A DNA stretch of 64,000 bases. Origin: Streptomyces sp. NRRL WC-3742. GTDB lineage: Bacteria > Actinomycetota > Actinomycetes > Streptomycetales > Streptomycetaceae. The position numbers and the translations under genes were made by a program. This document shows positions 29,530-36,526 of this stretch, piece after piece; the stretch's first letter is position 1, and each line of letters begins with the position of its first letter. The DNA lies in assembly GCF_000720635.1 (NCBI RefSeq), contig NZ_JOCF01000022.1, positions 27,181-91,180 on the forward strand, in the 5' to 3' direction. The notes below the pieces were generated by a model. The model had not been told where the DNA came from. It saw only the letters and a list, made by a program, of their open reading frames with translations, and searched no databases.

Positions 29530-29982
29530 TCAGCGGCCCTTCGCGGCCCCGGCGCCCTTGGTGGGCTTCTTGGCGCCCTTCTCGGCGGCCTCCATGGCGG
29601 CCTCCTTGGCGTGCTTCTCCTTGACGCGGACGGTCTCCTTGCGGACGTCCACCTGGTTGGCACGCTCGTGCTGGAGCCAGAGCGGGTTCTCGGCCTTGAT
29701 CGCCTCGATCTGCTCGGTGGTGAGCGCCTCCGTCACCCCGCCGCGGGCCAGGCCCGAGATGGAGATGCCGAGCTTGGCGGCCACGACCGGGCGCGGGTGC
29801 GGGCCGTTCTGGCGCAGGTCCTGGAGCCACTGCGGCGGCTCGGACTGCAGCGCGTTCAGCTCCTCGCGGGAGACCACGCCCTCCTGGAAGTCGGTCGGCG
29901 CCGCGGCGAGGTAGATCCCCAGCTTCTTGGCCGCCGTGGCCGGCTTCATGGTCTGGCTGGTCTTCTGCTTGAGCGGTGTCAT
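29530..29982 (-). CDS. DUF5997 family protein
   Basis: A 150-residue soluble protein with KPATAAKKLGIYLAAAPTDFQ near the N-terminus and a highly charged, Lys/Ala-rich C-terminal tail (KEKHAKEAAMEAAEKGAKK). DUF5997 is an actinobacterial family of unknown function, and it is regularly found next to a LysR-substrate-domain protein, as here: the two starts are 58 bp apart and divergent. The tail suggests nucleic-acid or ribosome contact, by inference only. ATG at 29982 chosen over 30012. Confidence 0.85.
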   Translation of the reverse strand: MTPLKQKTSQTMKPATAAKKLGIYLAAAPTDFQEGVVSREELNALQSEPPQWLQDLRQNGPHPRPVVAAKLGISISGLARGGVTEALTTEQIEAIKAENPLWLQHERANQVDVRKETVRVKEKHAKEAAMEAAEKGAKKPTKGAGAAKGR

Positions 29983-30028
29983 ACGAACAAGGGTAAGGGA
30001 GCCGGCGGGCACTTCCGGTCACGATCGG

Positions 30029-30043
30029 TAGCCTTGCCCCGTG
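30029..30043 (+). promoter_or_regulatory. -10 element and leaderless start of the LysR-type substrate-domain gene
   Basis: TAGCCT (30029-30034) is followed after 6 nt by the GTG start codon; no ribosome binding site is present, so a leaderless mRNA is predicted. Confidence 0.5.
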
Positions 30044-30841
30044 ACAGACATGCAGGTGAACCCGTCGTTCCGGCTCGCGTACGTCCCGGGTGTGACTCCC
30101 GGCAAGTGGGTCGGGGTCTGGAGGGAACGGCTCCCGGACGTTCCGCTGGAGCTGGTGGCCGTGCCCTCCACGGACGGTGAGCGGACGGTGCGCGAGGGCG
30201 GGGTGGACGCGGGGCTGGTCCGGCTGCCCGTGGACAAGGACGTGCTCAGCGCCATTCCTCTGTACGAGGAGACGACCGTCGTCGTCTTCCCCAAGGACCA
30301 CTGGCTCGCCGCGGCCGAGGAGGTCGCGCTGGAGGACCTGGCCGACGAGGTGGTCTTCCACCCGCTCGACGACACCCTTGGGTACACGGCCGGGACGCTG
30401 CCCGGCCGTCCGGCCGTCGAGCGGCCGGAGACCACGGCGGACGCGATCGAGCTGGTCGCGGCCAATGTCGGCGTGCTGCTCGTCCCGCAGTCGCTGGCCC
30501 GGCTGCACCACCGCCGCGACCTCACCTACCGGCCCGCCCCGGAGGCGGCCCAGTCGAAGGTGGCGCTGTCCTGGCTGCAGGAGCGGACCACGGAGCTGGT
30601 GGAGGAGTTCATCGGGATCGTCCGGGGCCGTACGGTCAACAGCTCGCGCGGGCGCGGGGCCGGGCAGCAGCCGGCCGCCCCCGCCGAGCAGCGGGCGAAG
30701 AAGGCCGCGGCGCCGCGCAGGTCGCAGTCGTCCGGCAGCCAGGCCAAGGGCGGCCAGGCGAAGAAGGGCGGCGCGCCCCAGAAGGCCCGCGGCGGAGCGG
30801 CGGCCCCGAAGGGCCGGGGCAAGCCGAAGCGGCGCGGATAG
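30041..30841 (+). CDS. LysR-type substrate-binding domain protein without HTH, basic tail
   Basis: A 266-residue protein with a LysR-type periplasmic-binding-like domain (FRLAYVPGVTPGKWVGVW, DAGLVRLPVDKD, LYEETTVVVFPKDHWLAA, ANVGVLLVPQSLARLH) covering about residues 8-195 but lacking the N-terminal winged helix. The last 65 residues are Lys/Arg/Gly/Ala-rich (KKAAAPRRSQSSGSQAKG and on), resembling histone-like tails. It may bind a ligand and, through its tail, DNA or RNA. Paired divergently with DUF5997, a conserved actinobacterial arrangement. Confidence 0.88.
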   Translation: MTDMQVNPSFRLAYVPGVTPGKWVGVWRERLPDVPLELVAVPSTDGERTVREGGVDAGLVRLPVDKDVLSAIPLYEETTVVVFPKDHWLAAAEEVALEDLADEVVFHPLDDTLGYTAGTLPGRPAVERPETTADAIELVAANVGVLLVPQSLARLHHRRDLTYRPAPEAAQSKVALSWLQERTTELVEEFIGIVRGRTVNSSRGRGAGQQPAAPAEQRAKKAAAPRRSQSSGSQAKGGQAKKGGAPQKARGGAAAPKGRGKPKRRG

Positions 30842-30854
30842 CCCTGAGGGCCCG

Positions 30855-30888
30855 CCGCGGCCGACCTCCTCGGGGAGGCCGACCGCGG
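30855..30888. terminator. Bidirectional hairpin between convergent genes
   Basis: CCGCGGCCGACCTCC and GGAGGCCGACCGCGG form a 15-bp stem with two mismatches around a TCGG loop. It lies between the LysR-type gene end (30841) and the small secreted protein end (30929). Confidence 0.6.
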
Positions 30889-30928
30889 CCGTTCCTGCCC
30901 GGCCACCGGGTGCCGGTGGCCGGCCGGC

Positions 30929-31165
30929 TCAGTAGAGGATCGCGGAGAGCCGCGCCAGGCCCGTCTCGGTGGTGGTGTCGCAGAAGTAGGCGATGGCCTG
31001 GTGGCTGTTGACGTACGCCTGGCCGGCCGCCTGGCAGGCGGCGGCGGTCGGGTAGATGCCGATGTAGGTGAAGGTGGAAGCCTGGGCGGTCGGGGCGGCG
31101 ATCAGGGTGCCGCCGGCCACGAGCCCGGCCACGGCCACGGCGGAGAATGCCTTGCGAAGCGACAT
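30929..31165 (-). CDS. Small secreted protein
   Basis: A 78-residue protein with a signal peptide (FSAVAVAGLVAGGTLIAAPT, cleavage after AQA) and a mature part of about 48 residues: two cysteines (AACQAAGQAY and YFCDTT), aromatic residues and a hydrophobic end (LSAILY). GGAGG lies 10 nt before the ATG. Small two-Cys exported proteins of this type are frequent in Streptomyces; function is unknown. Confidence 0.78.
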   Translation of the reverse strand: MSLRKAFSAVAVAGLVAGGTLIAAPTAQASTFTYIGIYPTAAACQAAGQAYVNSHQAIAYFCDTTTETGLARLSAILY

Positions 31166-31489
31166 GAGTGGTCTTCCTCCCATTGGCGTGCGCAGGGTCC
31201 ACGCCCCTGCGCTTCGCCGAGGAGCCTCCTCCGAATGTGAAGGCAGGGCAATGGTAGAGACCAATTCCGACCGGAAGTCATGTGGTGATTCCGTGTCGGT
31301 GCAGGTCACGGCCTCGACCGACGGGCTGATGATCGGCTTCCGGACAGTTCTTGCAATGTCCGGACCCTGACAGTTCGTCGACCTCCGCCGGCTGCGGAAG
31401 CCTGCCGACCTCCACAGCGGGACGGCGGGACGGCGGGACGGCGGTACATTCGGCGCGTTTCCCGGTGGACCCTCGGAAGGAGCACGGCC
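31166..31489. promoter_or_regulatory. Divergent gap with dyad CCGGACA-N10-TGTCCGG
   Basis: 324 bp between the small secreted protein and the DUF421 gene. It holds a dyad at 31340-31363 with 7-bp arms and a 10-bp spacer, a nearby second half-site-like GACAGTTC, and a four-unit repeat of CGGGACGG at about 31418-31444. The dyad is a candidate operator for either gene. No coding sequence was seen. Confidence 0.5.
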
Positions 31490-32068
31490 GTGTGGCATGA
31501 CCTGGTGGTCGTCCAGATCCCGATCGTGGAGAAGATCCTGCGCACGATCGCGGTCTACGCGTTGCTCCTCGTGCTGTTCCGCCTCGCGGGAAAGCGCGGG
31601 CTGGCAGGGCTGAACACCTTCGACATGGTGGTCGTGTTCCTGCTCTCCAACGTGGTGCAGAACGCGATCATCGGCAACGACAACAGCCTGGTGGGCGGCG
31701 CCATCGGGGCCGTCACCCTGATCGTGGTCAACTCCGGTGTCACCCGCTGGCTGGCCCGGGACCCGCGCGCCGCCCGCCTGCTGGAGGGCAGCCCCACCAC
31801 CGTCGTGCGCGACGGCAGGCTGGTGCCCGGGGCGCTGCGCGAGCTGGCGCTGCGCCCGTCCGAGCTGGAGCACGCGATCCGGGTGCAGAACGGCGACGAC
31901 GTCAGCGGCGTGGCCCGCGCCCGCCTCGAGCCGGACGGGCAGCTGCTGGTGACCCTGAAGGCGGCCGAGCAGTCCGCCACCCGGGGGGACGTGGAGGAGC
32001 TGCGGCAGCGCCTGGAGTCCATCGAGCGGCTGCTCGCCGCCCTCACCGAACAGCGGGGCAGGAGCTAA
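31490..32068 (+). CDS. DUF421 (YetF-like) membrane protein
   Basis: A 192-residue protein with an N-terminal three-helix membrane part (about 14-32, 45-60, 68-85) and the cytoplasmic DUF421/YetF domain: FRLAGKRGLAGLNTFDMVVV is the signature loop, then the alpha/beta domain with DGRLVPGALRELALRPSELE. A coiled-coil-like C-terminus (ELRQRLESIERLLAAL) follows. GTG start with AAGGAG upstream. The role of the family is not established. The stop overlaps the convergent rhomboid-like gene by 4 bp. Confidence 0.9.
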   Translation: MWHDLVVVQIPIVEKILRTIAVYALLLVLFRLAGKRGLAGLNTFDMVVVFLLSNVVQNAIIGNDNSLVGGAIGAVTLIVVNSGVTRWLARDPRAARLLEGSPTTVVRDGRLVPGALRELALRPSELEHAIRVQNGDDVSGVARARLEPDGQLLVTLKAAEQSATRGDVEELRQRLESIERLLAALTEQRGRS

Positions 32069-32823
32069 CGCGCTTCTGCCGCTTCTGCTGCCTCGGCCGC
32101 CTCCGCCGCCTCGGCCGTACGGGCCGTGCGGGCGCGGGCCCGGGCGGTGGCGGCGGCCAGGGCGAAGCCGAGGGCGGCCGCGAGGAGGTGGCCGACGGTG
32201 GTGAAGTCCGGCAGCGGGCCCGGCCACTCCGAGTCGCCGCTGAGCGGCCAGGCCACCACGAAGGCCGCCCACGGCAGGCGGGCCCAGCGGGGGACGGCGA
32301 GCACGGCGACGGCGAGGACGGTCTGCGCGCCGTAGCTGATGCCGTAGTCGGAGGCCGCGCGGACGTCCTCGGGGTACCAGTCCCGGTGCAGGGCGAACAG
32401 GATGACCACGGCGGTGAGCAGGGTGGCGAGCACGTGCCCGCCGAGGAAGACGCCGAGCGCCCGCAGCGAGCCCCAGCGGCGCTCGACCCAGGCCAGGCAG
32501 CCGCAGACGCCCAGGCCCAGGGTGATCAGGGTGCCGCCGAAGCCGGGGTCGGTCACGTCGGTGAGCGTGCCGTCGTACAGCAGGGCGCTGCCGATCATGG
32601 CGCGGACGGGGTGGTCGGGCAGGTTGTCCAGGTTGGTGCTGACGTACGCCCGCAGGTCGTCGGCGCGCTCGGGGGAGAGGAAGTCCTGGAGCCAGAAGTG
32701 GCCGACGGCCAGCAGGAGGACGAAGCAGAGGGTCAGCGGCGAGCGGCGCGGATACGTCCGCAGGAAGCGGAGCAGCCGGGGCAGGGGCCGACGCCGCCCA
32801 TCGGGTGGGGTCATGTCCGGCAC
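32065..32823 (-). CDS. Rhomboid-like multi-TM membrane protein
   Basis: A 252-residue protein with about six hydrophobic helices (starting LTLCFVLLLAVGHFWLQDFL). It resembles the rhomboid-like proteins of streptomycetes (DFGISYG..., LGVFLGGHVLATLLT), with GISYGAQTV in place of a clear GxSG/GxSx serine motif, so proteolytic activity is uncertain: S in YGISYGA could be the remnant nucleophile. The C-terminus is an AEA repeat (AEAAEAAEAAEAAEAR) from a repetitive DNA stretch. Confidence 0.78.
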   Translation of the reverse strand: MPDMTPPDGRRRPLPRLLRFLRTYPRRSPLTLCFVLLLAVGHFWLQDFLSPERADDLRAYVSTNLDNLPDHPVRAMIGSALLYDGTLTDVTDPGFGGTLITLGLGVCGCLAWVERRWGSLRALGVFLGGHVLATLLTAVVILFALHRDWYPEDVRAASDYGISYGAQTVLAVAVLAVPRWARLPWAAFVVAWPLSGDSEWPGPLPDFTTVGHLLAAALGFALAAATARARARTARTAEAAEAAEAAEAAEAR

Positions 32824-32853
32824 GCTACCGGGTGACGCTCCCTGGGGGCCGGA

Positions 32854-34206
32854 TCACCTGACCCGGCGGGCGAGGGTGGCGGTGAAGGGGCGGGGGGTCA
32901 TCGAGGCCCGGCGGGCGGGGCGGACGGGGCGGCCCGGGGTGGGGGTGAGCGTCCAGCGGGAGGCGATGGTGGCGAGGGCCAGGCAGGCTTCGGCGGTGCC
33001 GAAGGCGTCGCCGATGCAGCGGCGGGCGCCGAGGCCGAAGGGCAGGTAGGTGCCGGGGGCGGGGCGGGTGATGGTGAGCCAGCGGTCCGGGTCGAAGCGG
33101 TCGGGGCAGGGGTAGAGGTCGGCCCGGCGGTGCAGCAGGTGGGGGCTGAAGAGCAGGGTGGTGCCGGCGGGCAGGTGCCGGCCGGCGAGTTCGGTTCCGG
33201 TGGTGACGGTGCGGCTGAGCAGCCAGGCGACGGGGTACAGCCGCAGGGTCTCGGAGACGACGCGCGCGGTGAGCGGCAGGTGGGGCAGGTCCTCGTGGCG
33301 GGCGCGGCGGCCGTCCAGGACGGTGTCCAGTTCGCTGTGGAGGCGCTCGCGCACGGCCGGGTTGGCGGCGAGCAGCGTCCAGGCCCAGGAGAGGGTGGCG
33401 GCGGTGGTCTCCATGCCGGCGAGCAGGAAGGTGACCACCTGGTCGTGGATCTCGGGGTCGGTGAGGCCCCGCCCGTTCTCGTCGAGGGCGCCGAGGAGCA
33501 TGGAGAGCAGGTCGTGGTGGTCGGTGCCGTCGGCGCGGTAGTCGGCGATCAGGCGGCGGGTGACCTCCGTCATGTCGCGCCGGGCGTGGCGGAAGCGCAG
33601 GTTGCCGGGGGTGGGCAGCCGGTCGACGCCGGGCAGCGGCAGCATCATCCGGCGGGCGACGCCGCGCGAGATCTCGTCCATGCAGCGGTGGACGGGCAGT
33701 TCGCCGGCGCGTTCGTGCGCGGCGAAGAGGCAGCGGGCGGTGACGGCGGTGGTGAGCCGGTACATGGCGGCGGGCACGTCGATGACGTCGCCCTCGCTCC
33801 AGGGGGCGGTGGTGGCGTCGATCTCCTCGGACATCAGCGCGGCGTAGCCGGGCAACCGGCCGCGCTGGAAGGCGGGTTGGAGCATCCGGCGCTGTCGGCG
33901 GTGGGCGGCGGCCGGGCAGGTGGCGAGGCCCTGGCCCATCACCTCGCGGGCCTTGTCGAGGATGACGCCGCCCTTGTCGAAGGTGCGGTCGTCGGTGAGC
34001 AGGGTGCGTACGAGTTCGGGGTGGCAGACCACGTACGCCTCCAGCGGGCCGAGCCGCAGCCGGACGAGGTCGCCGTGGGCGGCGAGGCCCGCGACGAACG
34101 CGTACGGGCGGCGGAGGAACGCGAGGGTGTGCCCGAGGAGTGGGAGCGCGCCGGGGGCGTCGGCGGTGGTGAAGTGCGGTGCGGTGGGTGTGTGCGGGAG
34201 GGGCAC
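32854..34206 (-). CDS. Cytochrome P450
   Basis: A 450-residue soluble P450. AGMETTAATLSW is the I-helix oxygen-activation segment, SETLRL the ExxR, and FGLGARRCIGDAFG holds the heme-ligand Cys at about 397. The N-terminus (PGALPLLGHTLAFLRRPYAF) and overall style are like bacterial P450s that oxidise terpenes or fatty-acid-like molecules (CYP170/CYP183-type), but no terpene cyclase or ferredoxin gene adjoins it, so the substrate is unknown. It must use ferredoxin partners from elsewhere. Its upstream region carries a 17-bp tandem repeat array. Confidence 0.93.
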   Translation of the reverse strand: MPLPHTPTAPHFTTADAPGALPLLGHTLAFLRRPYAFVAGLAAHGDLVRLRLGPLEAYVVCHPELVRTLLTDDRTFDKGGVILDKAREVMGQGLATCPAAAHRRQRRMLQPAFQRGRLPGYAALMSEEIDATTAPWSEGDVIDVPAAMYRLTTAVTARCLFAAHERAGELPVHRCMDEISRGVARRMMLPLPGVDRLPTPGNLRFRHARRDMTEVTRRLIADYRADGTDHHDLLSMLLGALDENGRGLTDPEIHDQVVTFLLAGMETTAATLSWAWTLLAANPAVRERLHSELDTVLDGRRARHEDLPHLPLTARVVSETLRLYPVAWLLSRTVTTGTELAGRHLPAGTTLLFSPHLLHRRADLYPCPDRFDPDRWLTITRPAPGTYLPFGLGARRCIGDAFGTAEACLALATIASRWTLTPTPGRPVRPARRASMTPRPFTATLARRVR

Positions 34207-34247
34207 GGGCGTTACCTCGGGGCGCGGGATCGGGCGGATGCACGGGC

Positions 34248-34349
34248 GGGATCGGTTCGTACTCGGGATCGGTTCGTATTCGGGGTCGGGCCGGACTTGG
34301 GATCGGTTCGTGCTCGGGGTCGGCTCGTACTCGGGGTCGGTTCGTGCTC
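34248..34349. repeat. 17-bp tandem repeat array, six units, upstream of the P450 gene
   Basis: Six contiguous 17-bp units of consensus GGGATCGGTTCGTACTC: units 1, 2 and 4 keep GGGATCGGTTCGT, units 5 and 6 read GGGGTCGG(C/T)TCGT, unit 3 is divergent. The array starts 41 bp upstream of the P450 start, in the divergent gap before the amidase. An iteron-like arrangement of this kind could be a multimeric regulator-binding region or a neutral slippage array. Confidence 0.85.
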
Positions 34350-34477
34350 AGGTGCATTTCCCGGAGCGCGGCCGCGAAACGGGGGCCGACGGGCGGCCGG
34401 AGTGAGCGCGGGGGCGCGGGGCGAACTTCCGTGCGCCCTCGGCGGGCGGGGTCTGTGCGGCGCGCTGCCCGGGCCCT

Positions 34478-34483
34478 AGACTG
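34478..34483 (+). promoter_or_regulatory. -10 element upstream of the amidase gene
   Basis: TAGACT lies about 100 bp before the amidase start in the P450-amidase divergent gap. No convincing -35 was found at the right distance, so support is moderate. Confidence 0.35.
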
Positions 34484-34580
34484 CGGAGCCGCGCGAGACT
34501 ACCCGTCAGTAGCGATCGTCGGCCCTGCGCGTCGCGCGGCGGGAGGCCGACGGGAACCGGAGTGGGGAATGGGAGTGGGG

Positions 34581-35984
34581 ATGAGCGAGCAGCGGGTCCA
34601 CGCCTTCGCCGACGACGCCCTCGGCGCGCACGACGCCGTCGCCCTGGCCGCCCTGGTGCGCTCCGGTGAGGCCGACCCCCGGGAGCTCGTCGCGGCCGCC
34701 GTCGCCCGCGCCGCCCGGATCGACGCCGCGCTCGCGCCCCTCGCCCACGACTCCGGCGACCGGCCCCGGATCAGCCGCGAGGGCATCCGGGGACCGCTGT
34801 GGGGCGTGCCCACCTACCTCAAGGACAACGTCGACCTGCGCGGAGTGCCCACCGCCATGGGCAGCGCCGCCTTCCGCGCCCGCCCGGCCCGGCGCAACTC
34901 CCGCTTCACCGACCAGTTCCTCTCCACGGGCCTCGCCGTCCTCGGCAAGACCCGGCTGCCCGAGTTCGGGCTCAACGCCTCCACCGAGTTCGCCGCCGCC
35001 CCGCCCGTGCGCAACCCCTGGAGGCCGAGCCACTCGGCGGGCGCCTCCTCCGGCGGGTCGGCCGCCCTGGTCGCGTCCGGAGTGGTGCCCGTCGCGCACG
35101 CCAACGACGGCGGCGGGTCCATCCGCATCCCCGCCGCCTGCTGCGGACTCGTCGGCCTCAAGCCCACCCGGGGCCGGCTGGTCGCCAACGCGCAGGGCGG
35201 CAAGCTGCCGATCGACCTGGTGACGGACGGCGTGCTCACCCGCTCGGTGCGGGACACCGCCGCGTTCTTCGCCGCCGCCGAACTCCACCACCGCAACCCG
35301 GAGTTGCCGCCCGTCGGGCACGTCCTGCGGCCCGGGATGCGGCGGCTGCGGATCGGCCTGGTCGTGGACTCGCCGATTGCCGAGGCCGACGGACCGACCC
35401 GCCGCGCGGTCGAGGAGACGGCCGCCCGCCTGGAAGCCCTGGGCCACCACGTCGAACCCATGACCCTGCCCTTCGGGGAGGAGTTCTCCCGCGACTTCAT
35501 CTCCTACTGGGGCTACATCGCCTTCGCCATCGCCGTGAGCGGCCCGCTGATGCTCGACCCGAGCTTCCGCATGAGCCGCCTCGACGGCCTCACCACGGGC
35601 CTGCGGCGCCACTTCCAGTCCGAGTACCGCCGCACCCCGGGCGTGCTGCGACGGCTGCGCCGGGCCGAGGCGGTGTACGCGGGGATCTTCCACCACCACG
35701 ACGCGATCCTCTCCCCGGTCCTCGCCCACACCGCCCCGCCCCTGGGCCACCTCAGCCCCAACGTCCCCTTCGAGGAGCTCATCGAGCGCCTGCAGCGCTA
35801 CGTGGCCTTCACCCCGGTCAACAACGTCACCGGCGGCCCCGCCATCACCCTCCCCACCGGAGCCACCCCCGAGGGCCTCCCCATCGGCATCCACCTCTCC
35901 GCCGCCCACGGCCAGGAACGCCTCCTCCTCGAACTCTCCCTCGCCCTCGAGGAAGCCCACCCCTGGCGCCGCATCCAGGACTAG
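34581..35984 (+). CDS. Amidase (amidase-signature family)
   Basis: A 467-residue amidase-signature enzyme hydrolysing a carboxamide. The catalytic Ser-cisSer-Lys triad is visible: Lys in YLKDNVD, the cis-Ser in SAGASSGGSAAL and the nucleophile region GGGSIRIPAACCGLVGLKPT. Length is normal. Starts at 34569 (MGVG) and 34581 (MSEQ) both have GGAG upstream; I use the latter. The substrate cannot be deduced; similar proteins are annotated as 6-aminohexanoate-cyclic-dimer hydrolase-like or general amidases. Confidence 0.92.
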   Translation: MSEQRVHAFADDALGAHDAVALAALVRSGEADPRELVAAAVARAARIDAALAPLAHDSGDRPRISREGIRGPLWGVPTYLKDNVDLRGVPTAMGSAAFRARPARRNSRFTDQFLSTGLAVLGKTRLPEFGLNASTEFAAAPPVRNPWRPSHSAGASSGGSAALVASGVVPVAHANDGGGSIRIPAACCGLVGLKPTRGRLVANAQGGKLPIDLVTDGVLTRSVRDTAAFFAAAELHHRNPELPPVGHVLRPGMRRLRIGLVVDSPIAEADGPTRRAVEETAARLEALGHHVEPMTLPFGEEFSRDFISYWGYIAFAIAVSGPLMLDPSFRMSRLDGLTTGLRRHFQSEYRRTPGVLRRLRRAEAVYAGIFHHHDAILSPVLAHTAPPLGHLSPNVPFEELIERLQRYVAFTPVNNVTGGPAITLPTGATPEGLPIGIHLSAAHGQERLLLELSLALEEAHPWRRIQD

Positions 35985-36133
35985 GGCCTGTCAGCCCACG
36001 GCGACGGTGTGGGCGGAGTGGACCTCGTGGTGGAGGCGGGCGGTGCGAGGCGGGGGCGCAGTCCCGAGGTGCGCCCTCGCGGGCGGGCGCGCCAACGGCG
36101 GAAGGCGGGGTTACGGTTCAGTTCTTTCCGCAG

Positions 36134-36185
36134 TTATGTCAATTACGGAAACATATCCCGGCTTATGTCCGGCGACGAAACATAA
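36134..36185. promoter_or_regulatory. Twin operators TTATGT-N11-ACATA(A/T)
   Basis: Two inverted repeats with identical arms and identical 11-bp spacers, their starts 29 bp apart: 36134-36156 and 36163-36185. The identical spacing and the A+T-rich setting point to a dimeric regulator binding twice on roughly the same helical face (29 bp is near three turns). Confidence 0.55.
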
Positions 36186-36247
36186 AGAACCCGCGAGTGG
36201 GTCGGTGAACCGCCGGGATTTCCCAATCGGTAACCAGTGGGAAAGGG

Positions 36248-36276
36248 TTGACACCATTAGTTGGTCTAGTCCAACG
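36248..36276 (+). promoter_or_regulatory. Promoter with DasR-box-like palindrome
   Basis: A consensus TTGACA (36248-36253) is followed by GTTGGTCTAGTCCAAC (36260-36275), a 16-bp palindrome with one mismatched pair. It keeps the GGTCTAG core and matches 11 of the central 14 positions of the DasR (GntR-type) site A(G/C)TGGTCTAGACCA(G/C)T. The palindrome lies where it would block RNA polymerase. The nearest downstream gene is the decarboxylase at 36527. Confidence 0.5.
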
Positions 36277-36526
36277 TAGGGAGCGCGTGGTCCGACGAGT
36301 GCTGAGGCAAGGTAAGAGGCCCTGTCGGACGGGCGAGTTGGCCACCTGAGGCGTCGGCAGTCGACGCCCGGGGCCGACGGCGGGATGGAATGTGTGCGGA
36401 CCGGGCTTTCAGCGAGCGGTCCCCATTCCGGAGACGCCGCCGAGCGGTCGTCGAGGGCTCGCCGCATCCGCACGCACGCGCCCAGGAAAGCGCTGCGTCG
36501 ACTACGAACGATGGAGTGGCAACCAC

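Larger units (their letters stand above)
35985..36526. promoter_or_regulatory. 540-bp regulatory gap with A+T-rich operator cluster
   Basis: No intact gene. The part from about 36115 to 36280 is clearly less G+C-rich than its surroundings and holds the twin inverted repeats at 36134-36185 and a promoter with a DasR-like palindrome at 36248-36275. On the minus strand 35991-36050 reads as a gene-like C-terminus (RLHHEVHSAHTVAVG, stop), possibly the last piece of a lost gene. Confidence 0.5.

Noticed and set aside
32065..32823. Active rhomboid protease
   Set aside because: A clear GxSG motif with the partner His was not found; described as rhomboid-like only.
35991..36060. Possible C-terminal gene remnant (RLHHEVHSAHTVAVG) on the minus strand
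   Set aside because: Only about 17 gene-like codons; too short to call and no family recognised. Mentioned in the gap entry only.
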